The notes beneath the pieces were generated by a model, which saw nothing but the letters and a program-made list of their open reading frames with translations, searched no databases and was not told the origin of the DNA. From Equus caballus (Eukaryota; Chordata; Mammalia; Perissodactyla; Equidae), in NCBI RefSeq assembly GCF_041296265.1, contig NC_091695.1:15917001-15981000 (forward strand): a stretch of 64,000 nt of DNA, read 5' to 3'. Position numbers and translations under genes: made by a program. This document shows, one piece after another, positions 48,084 to 59,145 of the stretch. Positions within the stretch are counted from its first letter, which is position 1; each line of letters starts with the position of its first letter.

Positions 48084-48530
48084 TGTAAGGCCACAAGCCC
48101 AGCTGGGCTATGGTGGCAGGATATCTTGCTGAGAGACCAAAGAAATGACCCAGAGACTGTGAGCGAGGCATGTAGGTTTATTGGGGCTTACTTACATGGA
48201 GAGTGTCCAGTGGTGGCCGGACGGAAGTGTGCACCCACACCCGGCCCCAATAGATGCTTGCTTAAGTAGGCAGAGGAACAAAGGCTGCATGCTTGCCAAA
48301 GGGCTGTCGTTGGTACAACCAGCATTCCCAGGAACAGTAACTCACATGGAGGGGCTTTGTGTCCTGTAAGATGCAATGTTCTGGTGGGATAAGGGAGGAT
48401 CCAGCCTGACCAGGCCCAGATCCTTACAAATCTTCATAGCTGGGCTGCCTGTCCAGAAAGGAGCCAGAAATACACATGGTTGCAATGGGCCTGCGGGTTT
48501 CTGCTGAACAAGTTAGGCCCAGGCCCTACA
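48084..48530 (-). mobile_element. Endogenous retrovirus LTR, antisense
   Basis: The left edge TGTAAGGCCAC faces right-edge candidates CCTTACA at 48428 or CCCTACA at 48530, giving good inverted ends either way. On the - strand the order is a TTAAG-type promoter element, CCCCAATAAACCTACATGCC (polyadenylation signal), CTCTGGGTCATTTC and the 3' end. That is a class I-like U3-R-U5 layout. No matching target duplication or attached internal genes were found, so it is probably a solo LTR. Boundaries are approximate. Confidence 0.65.
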
Positions 48531-49682
48531 CTGCTTCCATAGCCAGAGACGTATCGAAGCAAAATATAAGCAGAGAGCGCTATCATTATAATTCCACATT
48601 GCTAGAAAGTCAAAGTTTTTTTTCCTTGAATAGCACACACCTGGAAATTGTTGATGTCTCCATAGTTGTTTTGTTTCACATTTTTATATATTAAACCATT
48701 TATTTTTTCTTTTAATTTTCATGAATATCACTTGCTTTACAGAATAGATTTTTTAATCACACTCATATATTTAAGCTTTTTCTTCTGGATTGCTTTATAC
48801 ATATTTTACCCTTTTGCCTGATTATTGATTACAAAAATCAATGTCCTCTGGAAAAACTCGTAAAATGTCCTTGCCCCTGTAATCTGATCCGATGTCATTC
48901 TCCCTTTTAAAACTTCAATCACATCCATGGTTAAATTATTTACAAAATGTTAAAGTATTCCTTAAATAACTATATTTACTTAAAATAAAGAGCAGAGACA
49001 TCAGCATATTAGGTTGTTGGTTAACTAAAAGAGGAAGGAGCCTATGAATAACTTCAAAGTAACAATATAGCGTTGTCAAATGGCTACGCATATCCCATGA
49101 CCACAGAGTGTGGATTATTTTGAGTTCAATATTTTCCTTTGGATTAAAATCTCGGCGTAATTATGAGTTTATTTAGAATGATATAAAATGAAATCCATAG
49201 TGTCTTAGCTTTTAAAGTTTGAAAAAGAGCTCAGATAGTGGTAGCCTTATGCATTCTGCCTTGTGCTGGGCAAATTTTACACAACCTATGGCAAAGCATA
49301 TTGGTTTGCCATATCTCATTTATAGAGAACAAAACTTATACATCTTCTTGATTCAAATCCCAATGTCTCTATGATGTAAAAATTAAGAATAAAATGGTGA
49401 GACTAAAAAGAAAATGTAACAATGAAATATTTAATTCAGAAGAAATCAAGAAAAGAAAGAAAAAAGAACACTGAAAAGGTGAGACAAATAGAAAGCACTA
49501 GGTAAATGGCAGCTTTAGGCCCAAATATTTCAGTTATCATGCCACTTATTACACTACATGTGAATAGAATAGGACTCCACTTAAAAGACAAACATTATGA
49601 CTAGATAAATGAGTAAACTTTGTCCTATTGTGGGAAGCCTTGAATTGTACCTAGGAGTTGAACATGTGCTTCTCATAATCTC
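48531..49682. other. Intergenic, no gene recognised
   Basis: AT-rich. The stretch at 49440-49640 has L1-like 'agaaaagaaagaaaaaag' and 'taggactccacttaaaagac' wording, but not enough to call. Confidence 0.35.
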
Positions 49683-49700
49683 TGATATGACATAATACTT

Positions 49701-49970
49701 TTTTTATGCTTTTTTTTTTTGGTGAGGAAGACTCGCCTTAAGCTAAAATCTGTTGCCAGTCTTCCTCTTTTTTTCTCTCTCCTCCCCAACACCCCAGGAT
49801 ATAGTTGTGTACTCTAGTTGTAGGTCACTCTAGCTCTTCTTTGTGGGGTGCCATCACAGCATGACTTGAGGTGCAGTGTGCAGTTCTGTGCCCAGGATCC
49901 AAACCTGTGAACACTGGATCACTGAAGAGGGGCGTGCAAACTTAACCACTAGGCCACAGGGCCAGCCCCA
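49701..49970 (-). mobile_element. ERE SINE, antisense
   Basis: Antisense ERE with poly-T, GAGGAAGACTCGCCTTAAGC, and the inverted head ..TTAACCACTAGGCCACAGGG..CAGCCCC. The 18-bp target duplication TGATATGACATAATACTT (49683-49700) matches 49971-49988 with one difference. Confidence 0.95.
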
Positions 49971-49988
49971 TGATATGACAAAATACTT

Positions 49989-51039
49989 CTGAGTGCATCA
50001 TTAAAATCGAGTTGCTCCTTTGCTGCAAATACTCAATGGCAACACCACTTACAGTGGCTTAACTGACTGGCTGCAGCATTCTAAGAGGGGCTTGAGGCCC
50101 TTGGGGGCCAGTCATCTTATGCTGACTCCATCAGGAATCTTGTTCTAAGAATTCACCACCATAAGAAAAACATGTTTATCCAGGTAGAGACAGAGAAACT
50201 AGAGCGGGCTCTCATCCAGGAAAACTGGCCATGCTTAAGTTGACTTATAAAGTTGATGAGGCAATGTACAATTGTCCTGCAAGTGTTATTAAACAGATGA
50301 ATCAAAATGTGTACAACAAGCCCTCAGGAAGGAAGGACTTGCTAACATGTTGATTGCAATGAAATCTGATTTAAGTGTCAGACTTAGGCTAATGGGGTAT
50401 ATGTGTATATATGTGGGAAGACTATGGGCAGCCTACAGTCTGGCAAGACATCACTTGCTCCCTTACAGCCAAAGTGTCACAAATTAAAAAGGAACTCACA
50501 CATATACAATAGAATAATTTTTTGTAATCAGATAGATTCAGAATAAAAACAGTGATGTCCCTGTGGGAAGCAGATGGGTAGTGCTTCACACTAACAACTG
50601 GAAGCCTGAGCTGCTGAGGACTTTGTAAAATTATTTCCAACCATAATAATGACAATCATAATTATAATATTATTGATAATGTGTAATGGCAATATGCATG
50701 CAGAATAAAACACTTCAGATTTTGATACTGACAAAATCTCATTATGCTCTGATAACCTCACATTGTGATGTCAGGTAGAGAAACTTGTATGTAAAATTTA
50801 ACCCTCAGGTAACAAAACATCAATTTGCTCAATCTCTTTGGATGTCTTGGAATCTATTTCTGTTCCTGGGACTATTTAGTTTTACTATGTTGTTATGTTT
50901 TGAATAATTAGCTGTGAGTTTGCCTTACTCTAAGCGTGTTATTCACATACAACAAGAAAAAAAATAAAGGGAGAATGTGAGTCATCTAACTTTCTTCTTA
51001 TTTTTTTCAGATTCTTTAGCCTATTCTAATTTCTTTACC
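49989..51039. other. Unclassified sequence holding one arm of a 53-bp repeat
   Basis: The part at 50040-50360 has moderate GC and looks repeat-derived, but I cannot name it. No coding frame is credible. Confidence 0.35.
50296..50348 (+). repeat. 53-bp direct repeat, left copy
   Basis: Starts GATGAATCAAAATGTGTACA and ends GGACTTGCTAACAT. It matches 51818-51870 with a single mismatch (C versus G at repeat base 22). Confidence 0.95.
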
Positions 51040-51815
51040 CTTCTGTTTACATTTTAGAAACAGCTTGTTGATTTCTCCAATTCAATTATTAGATGCTTCA
51101 CATCTTAACAATATTGTGTTTTCCAATCCATGAGCAAAATATAGTTCTACATTTACATAGATTTGATTTATTACATCAGTGTTTTGCAGTGTTGAATGTG
51201 TTGATCTTGTGCATATTTTGTTAGATTTATAAACATTTCATGTTTTTTGCCTTTATAGTTATAAGTTATACATTTATCTAAAATTCCAGTTGTTTATTGC
51301 TTATATACAGAAATACAATGGAATTCTGTATGTTGGTCTTGCATACTGTGACCTTGCTATATACAATTGTTAGTTCTAATAACTTTTGCAGATTCAATTT
51401 ATACATAAACAATCTTGTCATCTACAAATAGAGAGAATTTCATTTATTTGTGTCAAATCTATATGTCTTTTTATTTATTTGCTTCATCTTAATGCAAAGG
51501 CTGGGATCTCCTTTACGTTCTATAATAGTTGTAGTGAGAGAAAACAGCTTTGCCTTTTTCCAAATTTAGTATGAAAACATTCATCTTCTCATTTGTCTAT
51601 AATAAAACTATAAGTTTTATAGTATATGTTCTTTATCATTTTTTAGGAAGCTCCTTTCTGCTTTCAGATTACTGAGGGTTTAATTTTATTTTATACCATA
51701 ATTGGATACTGAATTTCATCAAATCCTTTTCTGTATCAATTGAGAAATTCATATATTTCTTTCTTCCATATTCTGACAACATGATGAATTACATTATTGA
51801 TATTTGAATGTTGAA
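51040..51815 (-). mobile_element. Old LINE-1 ORF2 fragment, antisense
   Basis: Antisense RT-region wording: ATCTTGTCATCTACAAATAG, TCTTAATGCAAAGGCTGGGA, AGTGAGAGAAAACAGCTTTG, TTTTCTGTATCAATTGAG. It ends directly at the right arm of the 53-bp repeat. Confidence 0.75.
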
Positions 51816-51817
51816 CT

Positions 51818-51870
51818 GATGAATCAAAATGTGTACAAGAAGCCCTCAGGAAGGAAGGACTTGCTAACAT
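51818..51870 (+). repeat. 53-bp direct repeat, right copy
   Basis: One mismatch to 50296-50348. It abuts the end of the antisense L1 fragment. Confidence 0.95.
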
Positions 51871-52829
51871 ATCCATCTCATATACACTCCAAAATCTATT
51901 TGTAAAAACAATCATTTTACAATTATATTTTATATTATAGGAATACTTAAAACTCTTTTCTCTTTTTTATGTAGAGAGATTGTTAGCAGGCTCAATGTGC
52001 TTGACCTAACAACTATGAGCTATCAACAATAAACTTATTTGAATATTTCTTCAACTGTCTCATGGGCTTTAAGAATTCCAGACTGCCACTACTAATCTTG
52101 ACAGTAATGGAGCTAAAAAATACAGAAAATGTATTTAATTCCATCTAATTTTAATGCAAATATATTTCTTCACATTTCTTTTTGTTTGTTCATGGTAAAT
52201 GTTGACATTATTAAATGAAGAAAAACTATATAATCATAGAGTGAATACTTACAGAACTAAGTCAGTAAGTGGGTGTCAGCTTATGTAGTCTAATTATAAG
52301 TGTATTCAATGGCATTTCTGTGAATGATGTTTCCATAATGTGAAATACCTGCTTGGTAATTTTTTAAACATCATGTGTAAAGAGGAAGAAGATGCTTAAA
52401 AGGAGAGGAGAAATTGTTTTTGAATTTTAAGTACTCCAAATTACTCTTTAACTCATCCTACATTTGTAGGTGAAATTTTAAAATCTGAAGTTTCAATCTT
52501 AAGGCTTCTGTTATAATCTCAAAAGTAAACATAGGGACAGCCACCCTCCCTTTTCAGAGATTAAGACCTAGAAAAAAAGAAACTTTAATCAAATAACATG
52601 TTTTTGGAAGAGCTGAGGTGGACAGCTCTCATTATATTTGCATGGGGGTCTAGCACTAATGATTCTGCCCCCCAAATTTCAAAGTGTGTGGGAGGTTCCA
52701 ACATTTTTTTTCACAATTAAAGGCTTTATGTAATTTGCAGCCAGAACATCACATACTGGTGGTCAGAAATGAGCACTTCTGAAATTGCTCAGATAGGTCT
52801 CGGCAGCCTGAGAAGTCTTTCATACTTTC
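51871..52829. other. Intergenic, no gene recognised
   Basis: An AATAAA with CTATCAACAATAAACTTATT context near 52020 may be the end of an old LTR, but no second feature supports that. Otherwise featureless. Confidence 0.35.
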
Positions 52830-53652
52830 CTTTCGGCCTCCATTGTTGTTCTCTTTATGCTGCAATCCAGGCAGCAGGGAATGGTGAGCCTGATTCTGCT
52901 GAGGTTAGTGGCAAGAAATTCTCTTACAATAGCTAGGAGTTCTACAGTTCGACTCAATTCTGACAACATCTACAAAGTTAGCATCAGATTCCATAGACTG
53001 AGGGCTCAGTCCCACAAGACTGCCCTGCATTTCAGATGCTAATCACAAGTCCAGCTTATTACTTATGCCTCTGACCTGGTGAGCATAAATCAAAGGTTTC
53101 CCTGACCTCCCTCCTTTGCTAGAGCAACTCACAGAACTCAGGAAACCAGGTTACTCACTAGATTACCAGTTCATTACAAAGGATATCAAATGATGCAAAT
53201 CAACAGCAAGATGGAAACATACATAGAACCAGATAGGGAACAAAGAAGCTTCTGTTCTCATTGAGTTGGGCCTGGCACAGGGGCACGTGGAAGCGTCCTG
53301 GTTCAACATACTGGATCTCTCTGAACTCATGTCTTTTGGGTTCTTAGGAGGCTTTATTACATAGGCAAGATGGATGAAACCATTGGCCATTGATGATTCA
53401 TTCAACCTCCAGCCCCACTCTCCTCCCTGGAAATCAGGGTGTGGAAATGAAAGTCCCAAACATCTATTCATGGTTGCTTCCCCTGGTAACTAGCCCCCAT
53501 CCTTAGGTGTTCTGCAAAATCACTTAATTAACGTAAAAAAGATACCTTTATGACCCTCATCACTCAGGAAATTCCAAGGGTTTTAGGAGCTCTGTGACAT
53601 TAGCTGGACAAAGACTAAATATATATTTCCTATTATAAATCGCAATATCACA
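52830..53652 (-). mobile_element. Old LTR-type repeat, antisense
   Basis: Contains a long stretch I recognise as a widespread old mammalian LTR repeat: CTCAGGAAACCAGGTTACTC, ACTAGATTACCAGTTCATTAC, GCCATTGATGATTCATTCAA, CACTCAGGAAATTCCAAGGG, TTTTAGGAGCTCTGTGAC, ending TTATAAATCGCAATATCACA. The - strand start would be TGTGATATTG at about 53652. The left edge is uncertain. A short open frame inside is not a gene. Exact family not assigned. Confidence 0.6.
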
Positions 53653-53958
53653 ACCACTCTCTAGTTAAAATATGTCAATGAATGCAAATTTCAGCTATAA
53701 AATTATATCCATGTTCTTGGAAACTTGAGAATCAATTATTTTTTTCTTAATAAGTACTATGTTTTTATGTCCTTAAATTCAGGGATTATTATACAATGTT
53801 TCCTATAAATAACAAAAAATATAAATGTAGTACTGTATTTTGTATTGATTCAGAGATTCATAAGCTAGATTATCAGAAGGCCGATGCAATAGATTATCAT
53901 TTTTGTGATGCAGCTGTATGAATTAAACCACTTTGCCTTTCTGGCTGCTTTTTCGTAT

Positions 53959-54509
53959 TGACAAATAGAAATGGCAAGCAACAGGATATATTGGAGTACA
54001 TGAGGAAGCCATTTGGTATAAACCTAATTCGGCCTGACTTTGTTTTTCCACAAGGGCCTGACTGTGGCCATTGAGCATGCATTGTCTATCTGCTTAGACA
54101 TTTTGAGATAAAGGTGCAACTTCCCTCCCCCTCCCAACATTGGCATCTCCTTAAAGATTAGCATCTTTCTTTAGGCTGGGAACTGATTGCAGTGCTCATT
54201 TGTGACTGCCCAGCTCAAGGCAACAGACCTTCCACCCTGCGGCATTCACTGAGACAGCAGACCTATCTGCTATTTCCATCAATCGCTGTGCTGACAGAGC
54301 AGCCTCATGACTATTGTAAAAGGGACATTTCAATCATATGTGAAATACACTCTTTGAGGGTATATAACCACCCTGTACACCCCCACTTCTTTGGAGTGCT
54401 CTGTTCCTTTGTGGAAAGACTCTCCTGGGTTATAATCCTCAGATTAAACTCAGAATAAACTCACCCAAATTTTCATTTATAGATTGGTTATGGATTATTT
54501 TCGTCTGCA
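53959..54509 (+). mobile_element. Endogenous retrovirus LTR (family A), sense
   Basis: Starts TGACAAATAG and carries GAGGAAGCCATTTGG, AATTCGGCCTGAC, the TTCCCTCCCCCTCCC tract, GGTATATAACC (TATA-like, about 54359-54369) and CAGAATAAACTCACCC (polyadenylation signal). A U5-like end lies near ..TCGTCTGCA. The first ~440 bp match the inverted copy at 1-466. No internal retroviral genes lie next to it and no clean target duplication was found. The 3' boundary is approximate. It ends about 120 bp from the 3' end of OR5J2. Confidence 0.75.
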
Positions 54510-54628
54510 ATATGACAAGTGCATAGAATGAAAAGATCTGTACAATCCTTAGAAGCTTTAACATTCATGGAATTCGTGGAAGTGAGAACCAATTGGTGGA
54601 ATGTTTTAGGATTAACAGGGACTTGAAA

Positions 54629-55567
54629 TTAGCAGGGGAAATGTTTCATTTCTATGGCCCTTCTCACAGCATCTTTTACCTCTTTGTTTCTAAGACTGTA
54701 AATCAGTGGGCTTAACATGGGAATCACTAGTGTATAGAACACAGAAACCACCTTCTCCTGTTCTACAGAATACTGGGAATTTGGCTGAATACAATTAAAA
54801 CTTAAGATGCCATAGAATATGGTCACAGCAGTCAGATGAGAGACACAGGTAGAGAAAGCTTTCCGTCTGCCTGCTGCTGAGTGGATTCTCAGGAGAGCAA
54901 TAGCAATGAATACATAGGAAATGATCACAATCAAGAAGGTGGCTAGGGCAATGACTCCAGAGAAGGTTAAGAGCAACAATTCATTCATGGAAGTGTCAGA
55001 ACATGACAGCTTTAGCAGTGGGAGAACATCACAGAAGAAGTGGCTGACAACATTAGACTCACAGAAGGACAGTCTCCCTAAGCTTATCGTGTGTGTCAAT
55101 GAGTTAGTCATTCCATCTATGAATGACCCAATGACTAGCCCTACACACTTCCTCTTAGACATGGCTGCAGTGTAAAGCAAAGGGTTGACAATGGCCACAT
55201 AACGATCATATGCCATCACTGAGAGCAAGAAGCCTTCCGTGGTGATGAACACACCAAAAAACAAATGCTGCACTATGCAGGCAGAGAATGATATGGTTTC
55301 ACTCACAACCAAGAAGTTGATCAGCATTTTTGGCGCAATAACTGATGAATAGCAGGCATCTACAAATGAAAGGCAGCTGAGGAAAAAGTACATGGGTGTG
55401 TGGAGTTTGGGAGTGATTTGGATTAAGAAGATCATGCCCAGATTCCCCACCAAGGTAACGGCATATATCACTAGGAATAACACAAAAAGCATAACTTTCA
55501 GTTCTGCAATGTCCGTCAGTCCCAAGAGAATAAATTCAGTAACAGCCGTCAAATTCTCTTCAGCCAT
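54629..55567 (-). CDS. OR5J2: Olfactory receptor OR5J2, intact
   Basis: A 312-residue class II odorant GPCR. I recognise it from near-identity with human OR5J2 along the chain: [16 protein letters not shown] at the start, [64 protein letters not shown], and IEMKHFPC at the end. Features are sequon NLT at 5-7, GN 41-42, PMYFFL 58-63, Cys97 with Cys179 and Cys189, DRY 121-123, [10 protein letters not shown] 236-245 and TM7 [15 protein letters not shown] at 283-297. The usual NPxxY Asn is Ser286. The start is the first ATG after a splice acceptor whose AG is at 55591-55592. The gene is convergent with the OR8K array, as a separate transcription unit. Confidence 0.95.
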   Translation of the reverse strand: MAEENLTAVTEFILLGLTDIAELKVMLFVLFLVIYAVTLVGNLGMIFLIQITPKLHTPMYFFLSCLSFVDACYSSVIAPKMLINFLVVSETISFSACIVQHLFFGVFITTEGFLLSVMAYDRYVAIVNPLLYTAAMSKRKCVGLVIGSFIDGMTNSLTHTISLGRLSFCESNVVSHFFCDVLPLLKLSCSDTSMNELLLLTFSGVIALATFLIVIISYVFIAIALLRIHSAAGRRKAFSTCVSHLTAVTIFYGILSFNCIQPNSQYSVEQEKVVSVFYTLVIPMLSPLIYSLRNKEVKDAVRRAIEMKHFPC

Positions 55568-55590
55568 TTGTTAATTCTTTATCTCGAAAT

Positions 55591-55592
55591 CT
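55591..55592 (-). promoter_or_regulatory. Splice acceptor before OR5J2 coding exon
   Basis: On the - strand TTTCTTTATTTTTATCACTTTAG precedes a 23-base leader and the ATG at 55567. OR coding exons normally follow such an acceptor. The upstream non-coding exon was not identified. Confidence 0.5.
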
Positions 55593-57302
55593 AAAGTGAT
55601 AAAAATAAAGAAATTACAATGGACACAGGAGAATCCAGTATTTAAAAAAGCAAATAGAAACACTTATACACATGTCCTTGGATAAATATGTTATTTTGCT
55701 GAACCAAAGTTTCCTCATTGATCATGCATGGTAGGAGCTTGACTTGATTGTCTCTGTTTTTTTAGTGCTAGTTATGATTCTGTCCCATAAGGAAATAAGT
55801 GAAAAATCATTCTGGTTCTCAAAAATTTTGGTCTGTCTCTAAAATGCCTATCTCTGTATGAAGACAATACTGGCCAGGGGGATAATGATGGTGAGTGAAA
55901 GACATTTTCAAAATTAAATTTAAGTCCTTTTTTGAACTCTTCATTTTGGAAATAAAAGAAGTAAATTACAAGAGGTCTAAAATCAACTGTACTGTAAACT
56001 ATGTAGTTAAATCACAAAAGCACTATGATATAACAAGAGAATTGGCAAAGATTATGGGTCAGTGGGGCTGACATCCAGAGATGATGGCATGATACTCTTC
56101 AAAGTGCATAAATCTCTGTTCTCTAATGACAACTCTTTACCAGCAATATGTAAGGAGCCCTCAGTGGAATCACTCAGCCCTAAGACTCAGAGCATAGAAA
56201 ACTATGTTTTGCTTAAATGGAGAAGTTAGAGGTTTCATAAGCTATCTGAGGCCCTGAATAAATAAATTAAATATTTATTTTTGGCTATAAATTTGCTGTT
56301 ATATAAATGCCTACACAGGTAATGTATAATATTTAACATATTCATTTATTTGCTCTGTACATGTATATATAAATATAAAGATAATTATATGTCTATATAC
56401 ACTCACACACATATATAGAAAACACAAACTTTTAAATGTGGATAATTACAACCACCTATTGATCTGGAATACTTATTCATATCCTTCCTATAATGATAAC
56501 TATATATGACCATTATGGTTTTTTAAATCCAGTTTCCATTATGTAGTTCACTTATTTATACTCTTTATTCAATTGTATTATATTTCTAGAAGAATTAATA
56601 TGTCCATAATAGAACTCTTTCTCCCATATTCTATGTTTAGTTAATAGATCACATTTTTAAAAATAAAGAAATACAAACAATGATAAACTTTGGCCTATGA
56701 TAATTCTATAAAATAATTTTAATTAATATATTTCAGTTGCCACAAAAGGGAAGTGTTTGGCATTAGCCCAACCTGGGATTAAAATATGTTGCTGTCACTT
56801 ATTGACTTAGTGACTTTGGGAAATTCTCTCATCTTCTTTCGGCATGTGTATAATTACACCTATATCACGTGATCCATGGAAAGAAAATAGGAGATATTGC
56901 AAGTAAAATAGCAATTGTCACTTTGGGTATATAACTACTCAAACATAGATAGTAAGATAGATAGGTAGGTATATAAGTAGGTAGATAAGCAATATATTGA
57001 TAATTCATACATGAGTATTTTTAGGGAGGGCATATGTGAGTATACATCATGAAAGAAATTACTTTAGTCAATTACTTTTCCTCTATTTTAAATCTCTGGT
57101 TAATTTTATTTAAACTGATAATTAAATGAAAATACAGATGGATGGCTTAGAACTTTCTTTGATAAATTATTAGCATATACATTTTCACAATTTCTCATAT
57201 GCAGCTTAAAAACTACCAAAATATCTACCAAAATGCATAAGTTCTTTCAACCAATAATGTGAAGGCATTACATTTCAAAATTGATTATTACATCAGTTCG
57301 TC

Positions 57303-57508
57303 ACATCTAAACTGTCCAATGCTGTAGCTAGTAACTTCATGTGAATATTTAAATAGAAATTAAAACTAAATGAAATTAAATCAAATTAAATTTTACTTTT
57401 TGAACTAGTCCCAATGCAGTTGTTCGTTAACCATATGTGACTAGTAGCCACTATATTGAACAGCACAGGTTACCGATCATTTCCGTCACTGCAGAAAGTT
57501 GTATTAAT
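57303..57508 (-). mobile_element. MER5A-like hAT-Charlie MITE
   Basis: Reads antisense to the MER5A pattern: ACTGTCCAATGCTGTAGCTAGTAAC, AAATTAAATTTTACTTTTTG, CATATGTGACTAGTAGCCAC, ATATTGAACAGCAC, ATCATTTCCGTCACTGCAGAAAG. Non-autonomous, no transposase. Confidence 0.8.
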
Positions 57509-58152
57509 AAGAGCTCTCATCCAACTCTCTGACTTATCTCTTTAGAATACCAACTGAATAGCAATTTCTTAAGAAAGGATTATCTATTTTAAGTAGTTTT
57601 GATTGCAAGCATAATTAAGCAAATGGAATTTCCAAATGAAATTTAGAAATTCAATTATATCATTTATTCGAGGATGCCCATTCTCTGCAAAATTTAAGGT
57701 GATGTTATAAACAGAAATGAATGATAAGATATGGAGTTAGAGTAAATAACCTCTAGTATTCATACCAGTCATATGATTCTATCAGGTTTAAAACAAATTT
57801 TCTGACTAATGTACTAAATATGAGGAAAATCAAATAAAAGGGGAAAATCAATTTTAACAGCATAAATTTAACTTACCAAAAAATATTTTAAAATTTCAGC
57901 TTTAGAAACTTCCTGTCCTTTTCCATAGTTTCTTACCCTTTACTCAAAAAAAATTCAGTTAATAATTATACTATATGCAGCATTATTAAATATTTGAATA
58001 GTATGTAGCTGGAGATAACTCCAGGCAAAATTATTGAAAGTAAATCTTAATTATTAACACACAAAAATCAGAATAACAAACTAACGAATAAAGTTTTAAC
58101 ACATTTAATTTTTTGTTCCTCTAAGAGGACAAATATAGATAGAAGGGACAGC

Positions 58153-58182
58153 TATATACATATATATATATATATATATACA
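58153..58182. repeat. (TA)n microsatellite
   Basis: About 14 TA units followed by CACA. Confidence 0.9.
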
Positions 58183-59145
58183 CATTTAGATCAGCATCTA
58201 ATGAACTCTGTCACAGCTTAAATGTTATACAGCAACAAATGAAACCTTTGGAAACACTCTATTTCTTAAGGGATTTCACATTTTCCCATGACTCATATAT
58301 CTCCCTAGAGGATACAGTTAACTAAAATGCTATAAAGTTAAGAAAATGTCAAGTAAGTGATGGAGGAATTCTTTAATTCAGTAAAATATAATAAAAACAA
58401 TAATTTAAGAGAATTTACTCAATAGAATAACCAAGTGACAAGTGCTTAGATATTACTAAGCTTGTTGCAAACTTTGTCCTTGGAGTGATAAGAGACTGCT
58501 TCTTAGTTCTCCTGCTTCCTTCTCAGTCTTCAGAGAGTCTTGTTTACCTTGTGTTTGGCTGTATTAATTTTCTGGCCTCTCCTACCCACTGCATCCCTAC
58601 ATACAAATCTGTTTTTTTTTATTAAGATTATGATAGTTAACAACCTTGTGAAAGTACAGTTGTACATTATTATTACTCATGTTATAGGTACACCACTTCA
58701 CCCTTAGTGCCCTCCTTCACCCTCCCTTTCACCTGGTAACCACTGATCAGTTCTCTTTGTGTATATGTTAACTACCACCTATGAGTGGAGTCATACAGAG
58801 TTTGTCTTTCTCTGTCTGGCTTATTTCACTCAACATAATACCATCAATATCTATCCATGTTGTTGTGAATGGGACGAATTTGTCCTTTTTTTATGGCTGA
58901 GAAGTATTCCATTGTATATATATACCATATCTTCTTTATCCAATCATCAGTTAGGCTGGGCACTTAGGTTGGTTCCATGACTTGGCTATTGTGAATAATG
59001 CTGCGATGAACATAGGGGTGCATGGGATTTTTGGAATTGCTGATTTCAGGTTCTTAGGATAGATACCCAGTAGTGGGATGGAAGGGTCATAAGGTATTTC
59101 TGTTTTTAACTTTTTGAGAAATCTCCATACTGTTTTCCATAGTGG

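Larger units (their letters stand above)
55593..58611. other. Upstream region of OR5J2, mostly unclassified
   Basis: AT-rich and without credible coding frames. It should contain the OR5J2 promoter and any 5' exon, but I could not pick one with confidence. It includes a MER5A copy and a (TA)n run listed separately, and a TAGATAGG-rich stretch near 56945-56990. Confidence 0.4.

Noticed and set aside
53163-53471. 102-codon open frame on the - strand
   Set aside because: Lies wholly inside an old LTR-type repeat and has no protein family signal.
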